Part shown: in pieces, positions 7,959 to 16,651 of the stretch
Position numbering within the stretch: the first letter of the stretch is position 1
Layout of the letters: every line of letters starts with the position of its first letter
Origin: Streptomyces griseoincarnatus
Lineage (GTDB): Bacteria > Actinomycetota > Actinomycetes > Streptomycetales > Streptomycetaceae
Direction: 5' to 3'
Length of the DNA: 64,000 nucleotides
Assembly: GCA_014649575.1 (NCBI GenBank)
Contig: BMTH01000001.1
Coordinates: forward strand, 682,001 to 746,000
The notes under the pieces: generated by a model
The model's database searches: none
Seen by the model: the letters and a program-made list of their open reading frames with translations, nothing else
Told to the model about the DNA's origin: nothing
Made by a program: the position numbers and the translations under genes

Positions 7959-9122
7959 ATGGTGGATGCGCTGGGCGTCGCCGTCGTCGGATTCGGCTGG
8001 ATGGGCCGGGTGCACACCCAGGCCTACGCGCGGGTGGCGCATCACTTCCCGGAGCTGCCGCTGCGTCCGGAACTGGTCACCGTCGCGGAGGAGGTGCCGG
8101 GGCGGGCGGAGGAGGCCGCCGCACAGTTCGGGTTCGCCTCGACCACCCGCGACTGGCGTGACGTGGCCGCCGACCCCCGGGTGCGCGCGGTCAGCGTCAC
8201 CGCGCCGAACTTCCTGCACCGCGAGATCGGCGTGGCCATGGCCGAGGCCGGCAAGCACATCTGGATCGAGAAGCCGGTCGGGCTGACCGCGGAGGACGCG
8301 CGGGCGGTCGCGGACGCGGTCGTCAAGGCCGGCGTCCAGGGCGCGGTCGGCTTCAACTACCGCAACGCGCCCGCCGTGGAGGCCGCCCGCGAGCTGATCG
8401 CCTCCGGCGGGATCGGCCGGGTCACGCACGCCCGCGTCCGGCTGTTCAGCGACTACGCGGCCCACCCGGAGGGCGCGCTGACCTGGCGGTACGAGCGGGA
8501 GCGCGGCGGCAGCGGCGTGCTGGGCGACCTCGCCTCGCACGGCGCCGACCTTGCCCGCTTCCTGCTCGGCGACATCGCCTCCCTGGCCGCCGACACGGCC
8601 GTCTTCCTGCCCGAGCGGGCCCGGCCGGCCGGCGCCACCGCGGGCCACTCCCGCGCGACGGGCGGCGAGCTGGGCGCGGTGGAGAACGAGGACTACGTGA
8701 ACTGCCTGCTGCGGTTCACCTCCGGCGCGCGGGGCGTGCTGGAGGCCTGCCGGGTCTCCGTGGGCGAGCAGAACAACTACGGCTTCGAGGTGCACGGCAC
8801 CGAGGGGGCGGTGTTCTGGGACTTCCGCCGGATGAACGAACTGGGCGTCAGCCGCGGCACCGGCTACCAGGACCAGCCGGTGAGCACGGTGTACGTCGGG
8901 CCGGGCGACGGCGAGTTCGGCGCCTTCCAGCCGGGAGCGGCCAACGCCATGGGGTATGACGACCTCAAGGTGATCGAGGCGTACCGCTTCCTGCGGTCGG
9001 TCGCCGAGGGCGTCCCGTACGGCGCCACGCTCGCGGACGCGGTGCGCAGCGCGACCGTGCTGGACGCGATGGCGCGGTCGGCGGAGGACCGGGCGTGGGT
9101 GACGGTGGACGCCCCCGTGTGA
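7959..9122 (+). CDS. Gfo/Idh/MocA-family NAD(P)-dependent sugar or inositol dehydrogenase
   Basis: A 387-aa oxidoreductase. The N-terminal Rossmann fold shows GFGWMGRVH, and the family Lys motif EKPV lies at residues 104-107. The C-terminal domain carries the substrate pocket (GVLGDLASHGADLARFLLG). GAGAGG precedes the ATG at 7959. Family members oxidise a hydroxyl of sugars, inositols or their derivatives. It is monocistronic: a TMEM175-like gene converges from the other side. The perfect palindrome at 7879-7898 implies substrate-dependent repression, and its position beside the inositol region suggests an inositol-type substrate, which is inference. Confidence 0.85.
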   Translation: MVDALGVAVVGFGWMGRVHTQAYARVAHHFPELPLRPELVTVAEEVPGRAEEAAAQFGFASTTRDWRDVAADPRVRAVSVTAPNFLHREIGVAMAEAGKHIWIEKPVGLTAEDARAVADAVVKAGVQGAVGFNYRNAPAVEAARELIASGGIGRVTHARVRLFSDYAAHPEGALTWRYERERGGSGVLGDLASHGADLARFLLGDIASLAADTAVFLPERARPAGATAGHSRATGGELGAVENEDYVNCLLRFTSGARGVLEACRVSVGEQNNYGFEVHGTEGAVFWDFRRMNELGVSRGTGYQDQPVSTVYVGPGDGEFGAFQPGAANAMGYDDLKVIEAYRFLRSVAEGVPYGATLADAVRSATVLDAMARSAEDRAWVTVDAPV

Positions 9123-9146
9123 CGTCGCCGGCGGGCACCGCGGCAC

Positions 9147-9761
9147 TCACCGCGCCGCCGCGTTCTCCTTTCGTCCCAGCCACACCTTGATCGGCACCAG
9201 GACCAGCCACCACCACATGGCGGCCGGTCCCACCACCAGGGCCAGCGGAATGGTCACCACGAACACCGCGACCGTGGCGCCCAGATCGAGGGCGTAGAGG
9301 AACTCGTCCCGGACGCGTTCGGCGTCGCCGCGCAGCCAGGGCCGGCGGGCGATGACGGCGGCGAGGGCGAGGTGGACGGCGCCGAGGGCGGCGACGGCCG
9401 CCGAGTAGATGACGACGGAGGCGCGTTCGTCGCCGTACTCGGAGACCAGGGCGGTGGGGAACGGCAGCAGCGCGGCGAGGCCGAGGCCGAGGACGGTCAG
9501 CCAGATCACGTCGGCGTCCACCTGCCGCACCGGGCGGAAGATGGCCCGGTGGTCGCGCCAGAAGCCGGCCAGCACGGCGAGGCTGATCCCGTAGGCGCCG
9601 AGGTTGGGCAGGACGTCGCCGAGCGCCTCGTGGAACCCGTCGGAGTCCAGTCCCTGCGGCACGTGGATGTCCAGGACCAGCAGGGTGATGGCGATGGCGA
9701 AGACGCCGTCGGAGAGCGCCAGCAGCCGGTCGGTCCCGCCTTCCGTGGTCGGTTTCCTCAT
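9147..9761 (-). CDS. TMEM175-family (DUF1211) membrane protein, putative potassium channel
   Basis: 204 residues with five to six predicted membrane spans. The first span contains the family signature RLLALSDGVFAIAITLL, matching the RxxxFSD motif that lines the pore of TMEM175 potassium channels. The ATG at 9761 follows TACCGT by seven bases, so the transcript looks leaderless. It converges on the dehydrogenase at 7959-9122 with only 24 bp between stops. Membership in the family is clear; ion selectivity of bacterial members is known only for a few. Confidence 0.85.
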   Translation of the reverse strand: MRKPTTEGGTDRLLALSDGVFAIAITLLVLDIHVPQGLDSDGFHEALGDVLPNLGAYGISLAVLAGFWRDHRAIFRPVRQVDADVIWLTVLGLGLAALLPFPTALVSEYGDERASVVIYSAAVAALGAVHLALAAVIARRPWLRGDAERVRDEFLYALDLGATVAVFVVTIPLALVVGPAAMWWWLVLVPIKVWLGRKENAAAR

Positions 9762-9815
9762 GCGCACGACGGTAGGCACGGCCGGCCGGGAGCGGGGCGT
9801 CACACGCCAGGCGGG

Positions 9816-10850
9816 TCACCCGGCCACGGCGGGCGCGGGCATGTTGTAGGGCGTGACCACCTGGATCGCGGAGGGCAGGGTGGGTCCGGCGGGCGGCAGC
9901 GCGCCGTGGGCGCGCATCACCAGACGGCAGGCCTCGCGCAGGTCGTGGCGCAGGTCGTGGTGGAGGACGGCGGACAGCCGGTGCTCGCGCAGCAGCCGGG
10001 TGTTGTCGTGGTCGAGGTCGTGGGCGACGAACACGGCGCACTCGCGTCCGGCGTCCTCGAAGGCGCGCAGGGTGGCGATGTTGCCGCCGCCGATCGAGTA
10101 GACCGCGCGGATCTCCGGGTCGCGTTCCAGGGCGGCGCGGACCAGGTCGTACTGGGTGGCGTCCAGGCCCTGGCCCTCGGCGATCTCGACGAGGGTGCGC
10201 CCGGGGTGGCGGGCGCGCATGGTGCTGCGGAAGCCCATCTCGCGCTCCTCCTCGTTGCGGAAGAAGCCGCTGGAGAGGCTGGTGAGCACGTTGCCCGGCC
10301 GGTCGCCGAGCCACTGGCCCATGAGGTAGGCGGCGGTGGCCCCGGCCGCTCGGTTGTCGCTCCCGACGTGGCCGATGCGGGCGCTGACCGGCAGGTCGGT
10401 CACCAGCGTGACGACCGGTATGCCGGCCGCGGCGAGCCGCCCGACGGCGGCGGTGACCTCGGGAACGTCGGGGGCCTTGAGGAGCACGCCCTGGGAGCCG
10501 CGGCGGGCGATCCGGTCGAGGACGGCGACCAGCTCCTCCGCCGGTCCGGTCTCCCGGAAGTGGAAGCGGGAGCGCACCACCGCCGGGTGCAGGGACGGCA
10601 GTTCGGCCTCCAGGGCGGCGCGGACGGCCGTGGAGAACCGCTCCGGCGACTGCATCACGATGTCCACCATGAACGTCCGGCCGACCAGGCGGACCTGGGT
10701 GCGCTGCCGGTCCAGGTCGGCGATGGCCCGGTGCACCTCACGCGCGGTGCTCTCCCGTACCCCGCCCCGGCCGTTGAGGACCCGGTCCACGGTGGCCTCG
10801 CTCAGTCCGGCCTGACGTGCGATTTCACGGATCGGGAAGGGGTGCCCCAT
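9816..10850 (-). CDS. LacI-family transcriptional regulator of the dioxygenase operon
   Basis: 344 aa. The N-terminal helix-turn-helix is IREIARQAGLSEATVDRVLNGRGGV (residues 7-31), and the remainder is a periplasmic-binding-protein-like sugar sensor. AGGAG lies seven bases before the ATG at 10850. It is divergent from the operon starting at 10960 with a 109-bp spacer carrying the inverted repeat TTCT-GACA-AGAA at 10906-10917, a likely binding site. By position it should repress the PhyH/SDR/dehydrogenase operon and itself, with an inositol- or sugar-like inducer. The target and the ligand are inferred. Confidence 0.88.
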   Translation of the reverse strand: MGHPFPIREIARQAGLSEATVDRVLNGRGGVRESTAREVHRAIADLDRQRTQVRLVGRTFMVDIVMQSPERFSTAVRAALEAELPSLHPAVVRSRFHFRETGPAEELVAVLDRIARRGSQGVLLKAPDVPEVTAAVGRLAAAGIPVVTLVTDLPVSARIGHVGSDNRAAGATAAYLMGQWLGDRPGNVLTSLSSGFFRNEEEREMGFRSTMRARHPGRTLVEIAEGQGLDATQYDLVRAALERDPEIRAVYSIGGGNIATLRAFEDAGRECAVFVAHDLDHDNTRLLREHRLSAVLHHDLRHDLREACRLVMRAHGALPPAGPTLPSAIQVVTPYNMPAPAVAG

Positions 10851-10901
10851 GCGACTGCTCCTGAGGGGTTTTTGATGGGTTCCTGATGGTGGTGCGAGGG
10901 G

Positions 10902-10917
10902 TTTGTTCTGACAAGAA
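10902..10917. promoter_or_regulatory. Candidate operator between LacI regulator and dioxygenase operon
   Basis: TTTGTTCTGACAAGAA contains TTGT-TCTG-ACAA and TTCT-GACA-AGAA inverted repeats. Its first 12 bases fit TTTGTTNNGACA, which also occurs at 20726-20737 in the divergent iol promoter. Confidence 0.45.
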
Positions 10918-10959
10918 TGACATCACCAGCGTCGCTCCGTGACCCGAAGGGACGACTCC

Positions 10960-12135
10960 ATGTCCGCATCGCCTTCCGTGCAGACCCCCGCGCCGGCCGC
11001 CTGGCTGTCGGAGCGGGACTGCGATCTGGACGCCTTCCGCGCCTTGGTCGAGCAGTCGACCGACGCCTCCTCGTACCCGCTGGCCTCCGCGGTCGAGCGG
11101 AACGTACTGCTCTACGACGCCGAGCGGCTCGCGCTCGCCGACCGCCGCACCGCGCAGGCCGAACTGGTGCGCGCCCTCGCCGACGGCCCCGGCATCGTGG
11201 TGGTCCGCGGCGCCTTCTCCGACACCTCGGTGGTGGACCGGACCACGGCCGTGTTCGACGCCCTGATCGCCCAGCAGCGGGCGTCGGGCGCCACCGCCGG
11301 CGACCACTTCGCGAAGCCGGGCGCCAACGACCGGGTGTGGAACGCGCTGGAGAAGGCCGCGCTGCACGACCCGGAGACGTTCGCCGACTACTACGCGAAC
11401 GACATGGTCGCCCTCGTGTCCACGGCCTGGCTGGGCCCCGGCTACCAGGTGACCTCGCAGGTGAACGTGGTGAACCCGGGCGGCGCGGCGCAGACCGTGC
11501 ACCGTGACTACCACCTGGGCTTCCTCTCCGACGAGACGGCCGCGGCCTACCCGGCGCACGTGCACCGCCTCTCCCCCGTGCTCACCCTCCAGGGCGCGGT
11601 CGCGCACTGCGACATGCCGGTGGAGTCCGGGCCGACGATGTACCTGCCGCACTCGCAGAAGTTCGAGCCCGGCTACCTCGCCTGGCGGCTGCCCGGGTTC
11701 CAGGCGTACTTCGACGACCACCACATCCAGCTCCCCCTGGCCAAGGGCGACGCGGTGTTCTTCAACCCGGCGCTGTTCCACGCGGCCGGCGCCAACCACT
11801 CGGCGGACATCCGGCGCGCGGCCAACCTGCTCCAGGTGTCCTCGGCCTTCGGGCGTGCCATGGAGACCGTGGACCGTGAAGCCGTGGTGGGCGCCGTCTA
11901 CCCGGTACTTCTGGCCCGCAAGGCCGAGGGCGCCTCGGAGCAGTGGCTGGAGAACGTGATCGCGGCGAGCGCCGAGGGCTATCCGTTCCCCACCAACCTG
12001 GACGACGACCCGCCGGTCGACGGCCTCGCCCCGCCTTCCCAGGCCGACGTGGTGCGCAGGGCGCTGCGCGAGGGCCGGTCCCCCCGAGCGCTGCGCGACG
12101 AACTGCGGGCCGCCGCCGCACGCCGCGCGAGCTGA
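10960..12135 (+). CDS. Phytanoyl-CoA dioxygenase (PhyH)-family Fe(II)/2-oxoglutarate oxygenase
   Basis: 391 aa. A double-stranded beta-helix oxygenase with the facial triad visible as HRDYH (HxD) and a distal His in FHAAGANHS. PhyH-family enzymes hydroxylate small molecules or remove O- or N-methyl groups using iron and 2-oxoglutarate. The ATG at 10960 is seven bases after AAGGGA; an in-frame GTG at 10939 has no such site. It is the first gene of a tight operon with an SDR and two Gfo/Idh/MocA dehydrogenases, under a divergent LacI regulator. One attractive role is oxidative O-demethylation of a methyl-inositol so that IolG-type enzymes can use it; this is a hypothesis from context. Confidence 0.85.
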   Translation: MSASPSVQTPAPAAWLSERDCDLDAFRALVEQSTDASSYPLASAVERNVLLYDAERLALADRRTAQAELVRALADGPGIVVVRGAFSDTSVVDRTTAVFDALIAQQRASGATAGDHFAKPGANDRVWNALEKAALHDPETFADYYANDMVALVSTAWLGPGYQVTSQVNVVNPGGAAQTVHRDYHLGFLSDETAAAYPAHVHRLSPVLTLQGAVAHCDMPVESGPTMYLPHSQKFEPGYLAWRLPGFQAYFDDHHIQLPLAKGDAVFFNPALFHAAGANHSADIRRAANLLQVSSAFGRAMETVDREAVVGAVYPVLLARKAEGASEQWLENVIAASAEGYPFPTNLDDDPPVDGLAPPSQADVVRRALREGRSPRALRDELRAAAARRAS

Positions 12136-12162
12136 CCCGACACCACCACCCGGAAGGACATC

Positions 12163-12939
12163 ATGGGACTCCTCGACGACAAGGTCGTCCTCGTCAACGG
12201 CGGCAGTCAGGGCGTGGGGGCCGCCGTCGCACGGGCCGCGGTGCGCGAAGGCGCGGTCGTGGCGGTCAGCGGCCGCCGCCCGGAGCCGGGCGAGGCGCTG
12301 GTCGCCGAACTGGCCGGGCAGGGCGGCAAGGCCATGTTCGTACGCGCCGACCTGGCCGACGCCGAGCAGGCCAAGGACACGGTCGCCCAAGTGGTACGGG
12401 CGTACGGCCGTATCGACTGCCTGGTCAACTCCGCCGGCCTGACTTCACGCGGCACGCTCCTGGACACCACACCCGACCTGTTCGACCAGCACATCGCGAT
12501 CAACCTCAAGGCGCCGTTCTTCGCCATGCAGGCGGCGGTGGCGGACATGGTGCGGCGCGCCGAGCCGGGCACGATCGTCAACGTCATCACCTCCTCGGCG
12601 CACGGCGGACAGCCGTTCCTCGCCCCGTACGTCGCCGCCAAGGCGGGCCTGATGGGCCTCACCCGCAACGCGGCTCACGCCCATCGGTGGGACCGCGTCC
12701 GCATCAACGGCCTGAACATCGGCTGGACCGCGACCGAGGGCGAGGACGCCACGCAGCGCACCTTCCACGGCGCCGGCGACGACTGGCGCGAGCAGGCCGC
12801 CGCGAGGCTGCCGATGGGCAAGCTCGGCCGGCCCGACGAGATCGCCGACTTCGTGGTCCTGCTGCTCTCCGACCGCTCCGGGGTCGTCACCGGCTCCGTC
12901 ATCGACTGGGACCAGAACGTCCTCGGCGGCCTCGACTGA
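12163..12939 (+). CDS. Short-chain dehydrogenase/reductase (SDR)
   Basis: 258 aa with the classical SDR pattern: nucleotide motif NGGSQGVG near residue 12, NSAG near 90, a catalytic Ser in ITSS near 143, and Tyr156/Lys160 in YVAAK. GGAAGGACATC precedes the ATG at 12163. It lies 27 bp after the dioxygenase and 32 bp before the inositol dehydrogenase, clearly the same operon. It probably oxidises or reduces a cyclitol or sugar intermediate made by the dioxygenase; the exact substrate cannot be read from sequence. Confidence 0.88.
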   Translation: MGLLDDKVVLVNGGSQGVGAAVARAAVREGAVVAVSGRRPEPGEALVAELAGQGGKAMFVRADLADAEQAKDTVAQVVRAYGRIDCLVNSAGLTSRGTLLDTTPDLFDQHIAINLKAPFFAMQAAVADMVRRAEPGTIVNVITSSAHGGQPFLAPYVAAKAGLMGLTRNAAHAHRWDRVRINGLNIGWTATEGEDATQRTFHGAGDDWREQAAARLPMGKLGRPDEIADFVVLLLSDRSGVVTGSVIDWDQNVLGGLD

Positions 12940-12971
12940 CCTGCCCCGCCCTCACCAAGGAGCACCACCAC

Positions 12972-13976
12972 ATGCGCATCGGAATCCTCGGCCTCGGCCG
13001 CATCGGCGCCTTCCACGCCGAGACCCTGTCCGGGCTCGACGCCGTCGAGTCCCTCGTCGTCTCCGACCCGTTCGCGGACGCCGCGAAGGCCGCCGCGGAG
13101 CGCTTCGGCGCGCAGGTCGCGGACTCTCCCGAGGCGGTGCTCGCGGCCGGGGTGGACGGCGTGGTCGTCGCCGCCGCGACCGACGCCCACCCGGGGCTGA
13201 TCACGGCCTGCGTCGACGCGGGTGTCCCCGTCTTCTGCGAGAAGCCCGTCGCCCGCACGATGGCCGAGGGCGTCGAGGTGCTGAAGGCCGTCGCCGGCCG
13301 GGACGTCCCCGTCCAGATCGGCTACAACCGCCGCTTCGACACCGGCTTCGTAGCCGCCCGCGCCGCGGTCCGGTCGGGCGAGCTGGGCACACTGCACACC
13401 GTACGCTCCACGACCCTGGACCCGGCGCCGCCCCCCGCCGCGTACATCGCCGCGTCCGGGGGGATCTTCCGGGACTGCTCGGTGCACGACTTCGACATCA
13501 TCCGCTGGGTGACCGGCCGCGAGGTGACCGAGGTGTACGCGGCCGGCGGCAACCGGGGCGCCGACTTCATCAAGGAGGCGGGCGACGCCGACACCACGGG
13601 CGCGATCCTCACCCTGGACGACGGCACCCTCGCGGTGGTCTCCAACAGCCGCCACAACGCCCGGGGTTACGACGTCCGCATGGAGATCCACGGCTTCACC
13701 GACTCGATCGCGGTGGGCCTGGAGGACAAGCTGCCGCTGCGCTCGGTCGAACCCGGCGTCACCTTCCCGGCGGGCGTGCCGCACGACTTCTTCATGGACC
13801 GCTTCACCGACGCCTACCGCGCCGAGCTCCTCGCGTTCACGGAGGTGGTGGCGGGGTCCCGCCCGTCGCCGTGCACGATCGAGGACGCCCTGGAGGCCGG
13901 CTGGATCGCCGAGGCGTGCACACTGTCGCTGCACGAGCACCGTCCCGTCACCCTCGAGGAGGTACGGCAGGCATGA
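12972..13976 (+). CDS. iolG: Inositol 2-dehydrogenase-like Gfo/Idh/MocA oxidoreductase
   Basis: 334 aa. The Rossmann motif GILGLGRIGAFHAE opens the protein and EKPV (Glu90, Lys91) is the family catalytic/cofactor motif. FRDCSVHDFDIIRW carries the conserved Asp and His of inositol dehydrogenases, and the length matches IolG. AAGGAG lies nine bases before the ATG at 12972. The stop overlaps the next gene as ATGA. It would convert myo-inositol or an isomer to the 2-keto form (inosose). A second IolG-like gene is at 15601-16620, so the two probably differ in stereo-preference, for example myo- versus scyllo-inositol. Confidence 0.82.
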   Translation: MRIGILGLGRIGAFHAETLSGLDAVESLVVSDPFADAAKAAAERFGAQVADSPEAVLAAGVDGVVVAAATDAHPGLITACVDAGVPVFCEKPVARTMAEGVEVLKAVAGRDVPVQIGYNRRFDTGFVAARAAVRSGELGTLHTVRSTTLDPAPPPAAYIAASGGIFRDCSVHDFDIIRWVTGREVTEVYAAGGNRGADFIKEAGDADTTGAILTLDDGTLAVVSNSRHNARGYDVRMEIHGFTDSIAVGLEDKLPLRSVEPGVTFPAGVPHDFFMDRFTDAYRAELLAFTEVVAGSRPSPCTIEDALEAGWIAEACTLSLHEHRPVTLEEVRQA

Positions 13977-14989
13977 GCGAGCCCGCTCCGCAGCCCCTGC
14001 GCATCGGAATCCTGGGGGCCGCGCGGATCACCGAGCGCGCCCTCGTCGCCCCGGCCCGGTCCGGCGGCCACCGCCTCGTCGCGGTGGCCGCCCGCGACCG
14101 CTCCCGCGCCGAGGCGTTCGCCGCCGCGCACGGTGTGGAGCGGACCCACGGCTCGTACGCCGAGCTGCTCGCCGACCCCGAGGTCGAGGCGGTCTACAAC
14201 CCGCTCGCCAACGGACTCCACGGGCCCTGGAACCTGGCCGCGCTGACGGCCGGCAAGCACGTGCTGACGGAGAAGCCCTCGGCGAGCAACGCCGATGAGG
14301 CCCGGGAGGTGCGGGAAGCCGCCGCGACGTCCGGCACGGTCTTCATGGAGGCCTTCCACTACCTCTTCCACCCGGTCACCCGCCGGCTGCACGAGCTGCT
14401 CGCCTCCGGCGAACTGGGCGAACTCCGCCACGCGGAGGCGATGGTGGCGATCCCGGCCCCCGGGCCCGACGACCCGCGCTGGTCCCTGCGTCTGGCCGGC
14501 GGCGCCCTGATGGACCTCGGCTGCTACGGCCTGCACGCGCTGCGGATGCTCGCCCCGTGGGCGGGAGGCGCGCCGCGCGTGGTCGCGGCACGGGCGGGTG
14601 AGCGGGCGGGGGCGCCGGGCGTGGACGAGTGGCTGGACGCGGATGTCGCGTACCCGGGCGGTGCGACGGGTACGGCACGGTGCCATATGGCGTACGAGGG
14701 GCTGGAGATGAGCCTGCGGGTCATCGGCACGCGAGGCGAGGCCACGGCCCCGAACTTCGTGCTGCCGCAGATGGACGACCGGGTGGTGGTCCGCACCGCA
14801 GCGGGCGAGCGTACGGAGCGCCTGGGCACGCGCTCGTCGTACGCCTACCAGTTGGAGGCGTTCGCCGCCCGGGTCCGTCGGGAGGCGTCCCTGCCCCTCG
14901 ACGCGGACGACGCGGTGGCGACGATGCATCTGATCGACGCGTGCTACACGGCCGCGGGCCTGTCCCCGCGGCCTCGCACCGCACCCTGA
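13973..14989 (+). CDS. Gfo/Idh/MocA-family oxidoreductase
   Basis: 338 aa. It belongs to the dimeric-dihydrodiol/glucose-fructose oxidoreductase-like branch: GILGAARITERALVAPA at the N-terminus, TEKPSASN as the Lys motif, then MEAFHYLFHP and GGALMDLGCYGLHALRML. Its ATG (13973) overlaps the iolG stop, and GAGGAGG lies upstream, so translation is coupled. It is the last gene of the LacI-controlled operon. The substrate is unknown; in context it handles a sugar- or cyclitol-derived ketone or alcohol. A long repeat-containing gap follows. Confidence 0.85.
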   Translation: MSEPAPQPLRIGILGAARITERALVAPARSGGHRLVAVAARDRSRAEAFAAAHGVERTHGSYAELLADPEVEAVYNPLANGLHGPWNLAALTAGKHVLTEKPSASNADEAREVREAAATSGTVFMEAFHYLFHPVTRRLHELLASGELGELRHAEAMVAIPAPGPDDPRWSLRLAGGALMDLGCYGLHALRMLAPWAGGAPRVVAARAGERAGAPGVDEWLDADVAYPGGATGTARCHMAYEGLEMSLRVIGTRGEATAPNFVLPQMDDRVVVRTAAGERTERLGTRSSYAYQLEAFAARVRREASLPLDADDAVATMHLIDACYTAAGLSPRPRTAP

Positions 14990-15090
14990 CCTGGCGCGCG
15001 GCCCGCCGGCGCGGGCCCGGGCCGTACCTCGGCGCGGGTGCGGGCCGAGGTAGTTCGCGCACCTGGCGCCGACAGGGCGCCGCGCCCACC

Positions 15091-15137
15091 CTCCCCCACT
15101 CTCGGCTTCTCCCCCACTCTCGACTCCGCTCGAGCGG
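15091..15137. repeat. Direct repeat plus palindrome, Streptomyces intergenic type
   Basis: CTCCCCCACTCTCG occurs at 15091-15104 and again at 15109-15122. The palindrome CCGCTCGAGCGG follows at 15126-15137. Such GC-rich units recur between Streptomyces genes; no function is known to me. Confidence 0.55.
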
Positions 15138-15153
15138 GGGGACCCCCATGAGC

Positions 15154-15187
15154 GGGAGGTACCCCCATCGCCCTGGGGGCACCTCCC
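15154..15187. terminator. Bidirectional hairpin between convergent operons
   Basis: GGGAGGTACCCCCA (15154-15167) pairs with TGGGGGCACCTCCC (15174-15187), 13 of 14 positions, with a 6-base loop. It sits between the ends of two converging operons and could terminate both. The same sequence type recurs widely in Streptomyces intergenic regions. Confidence 0.55.
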
Positions 15188-15600
15188 AGGCCCTTGAGCC
15201 ACTGGCGGAGGCACGACTGCACGCAGTTGGCGACACTCGCGAACGCCACCGCGCGCCCGGGGGCGGCGAATGGCGGCATCCGCCACCGGTGTCGGTGCAG
15301 CCGCCCACGGCGGGAAGGGGACGGGGTGGGGGTGGGCGCCCGCAGCGGCTGGCGCGTCCACGCCCCGAACCTCTCCAGCACGCACTCTCGCGCCAGACCG
15401 AGGACGACCACCCCCACCGCGGCCCCGCACCACCACCCCACCCTGGGCGCTACAGCAACCCCCACCGCACAGAACCCTGCGCCGCAGGCACACGACCTCA
15501 ACCCCCACCGGACGCAGCCCAACGCCGCAGGCGCGTTGCCTCAGCCCATCGCTGCCTGCACCACGTCGCGGCCCAGCGCCGCCCTGCGAAGAACGCGGCT

Positions 15601-16620
15601 TCAGGCGTACAGCGGCGGCTTCTCCGCGAGTTCGACCTCGACCCGGACGCCCTGTTCGAGCGCCCGGACGCCGGCCTCGCAGACGGCCGCGGCGGCGTAA
15701 CCGTCCCAGGTGCTGGGGCCGGTGACCTCGCCGCGGCTGGTGGCGTCGACCCACGTCTGGACCTCGTCGTCGTACGCCTGGGCGAAGCGTTCGGTCCAGT
15801 CCTGGGCGATGGTGCCGCCCCAGCGTCCGGCCATGGTGGTGACCAGCTGGTGGCCGTCGCCGATGCGGGCGGTGCCGCGTTCGCAGACCGCCTCGGCCTG
15901 CACCTGGTAGCCGAAGCCGCAGTTGACGAAGATCTCGACGTCGGAGAGGGCGCCGCCGTCGGTCTCCAGGACGACGAACTGCGGATCTCGCAGCCCCTCG
16001 GGGGCTTCCGAGGAGGAGGCCGGCCGGAGCACCGTCACAGCGGTGATCTCGTGGCCCAGCAGCCAGCGGGTGACGTCGACCTCGTGGGCGACGGAGTCGC
16101 TGATCAGCATGGAGCTGGTGAAGAAGAGCGGGCTGGCCACGTTGCGGTGACGGTTGTGCAGCATCAGCGGTCGGCCCAGCTGCCCGGTTCCGAGCAGAGC
16201 CTTGAGGCGGACGTACTCGGTGTCGTACCGGCGCATGAAGCCGACCTGCACCCGGCGGTGGCCGAGGGCCTGTTCGGCTTCCATGACGCGCAGCGCGGAG
16301 GCCGCGTCGGGGGTGAGCGGCTTCTCGCACAGGACGGGCAGGTCGTGCGCGAAGGCGCCGAGCAGGGCCGCCTCGTGGGCGGGACCTGAGGAGGCGACGA
16401 GCACGGCGTCGACGTCCGGCGACGCCATCGCCTCGTCGGCGTCGGTGTGGGCGGTGCAGCCGTCGACGCCGGCCGCGACGGCCTCGGCCCGTTCCTGGTC
16501 GATGTCGACGACCGCGGCGACGCGTGCCCCGCTGATCACCCGGTCGATCCGCCGCACGTGGTCGGCGCCCATGCGGCCGGTGCCGACCACGGCGATGCCG
16601 AGGGGCTCGCGCCGGTTCAT
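15601..16620 (-). CDS. iolG: Inositol 2-dehydrogenase
   Basis: 339 aa, Gfo/Idh/MocA family. [18 protein letters not shown] is the NAD(H)-binding motif, CEKPLTPD holds the family Lys, and [16 protein letters not shown] carries the Asp and His expected in inositol dehydrogenases. It oxidises myo-inositol to 2-keto-myo-inositol, the entry step of the pathway. It is the last gene of the five-gene minus-strand operon that begins with the CUT2 transporter at 20571, 31 bp after the IolE-like gene. The linkage to the transporter and to iolCBD makes this the better candidate for the main IolG of the two copies. Confidence 0.87.
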   Translation of the reverse strand: MNRREPLGIAVVGTGRMGADHVRRIDRVISGARVAAVVDIDQERAEAVAAGVDGCTAHTDADEAMASPDVDAVLVASSGPAHEAALLGAFAHDLPVLCEKPLTPDAASALRVMEAEQALGHRRVQVGFMRRYDTEYVRLKALLGTGQLGRPLMLHNRHRNVASPLFFTSSMLISDSVAHEVDVTRWLLGHEITAVTVLRPASSSEAPEGLRDPQFVVLETDGGALSDVEIFVNCGFGYQVQAEAVCERGTARIGDGHQLVTTMAGRWGGTIAQDWTERFAQAYDDEVQTWVDATSRGEVTGPSTWDGYAAAAVCEAGVRALEQGVRVEVELAEKPPLYA

Positions 16621-16651
16621 GTGTGTCGCCTCCCGGTCCGGTGGGTGGTGG

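Larger units (their letters stand above)
14990..15600. other. 611-bp gap between convergent operons, repeats but no gene
   Basis: The stretch holds direct repeats at 15091-15122 and a strong hairpin at 15154-15187. From 15190 to 15600 it is GC-rich sequence with many CCCCAC runs and no codon bias on either strand. I see no coding signal in it. Confidence 0.6.

Noticed and set aside
15194..15725. Plus-strand open frames reading into the iolG 3' end
   Set aside because: Pro/Arg/Thr-rich low-complexity translations from CCCCAC-rich DNA, partly antisense to iolG.
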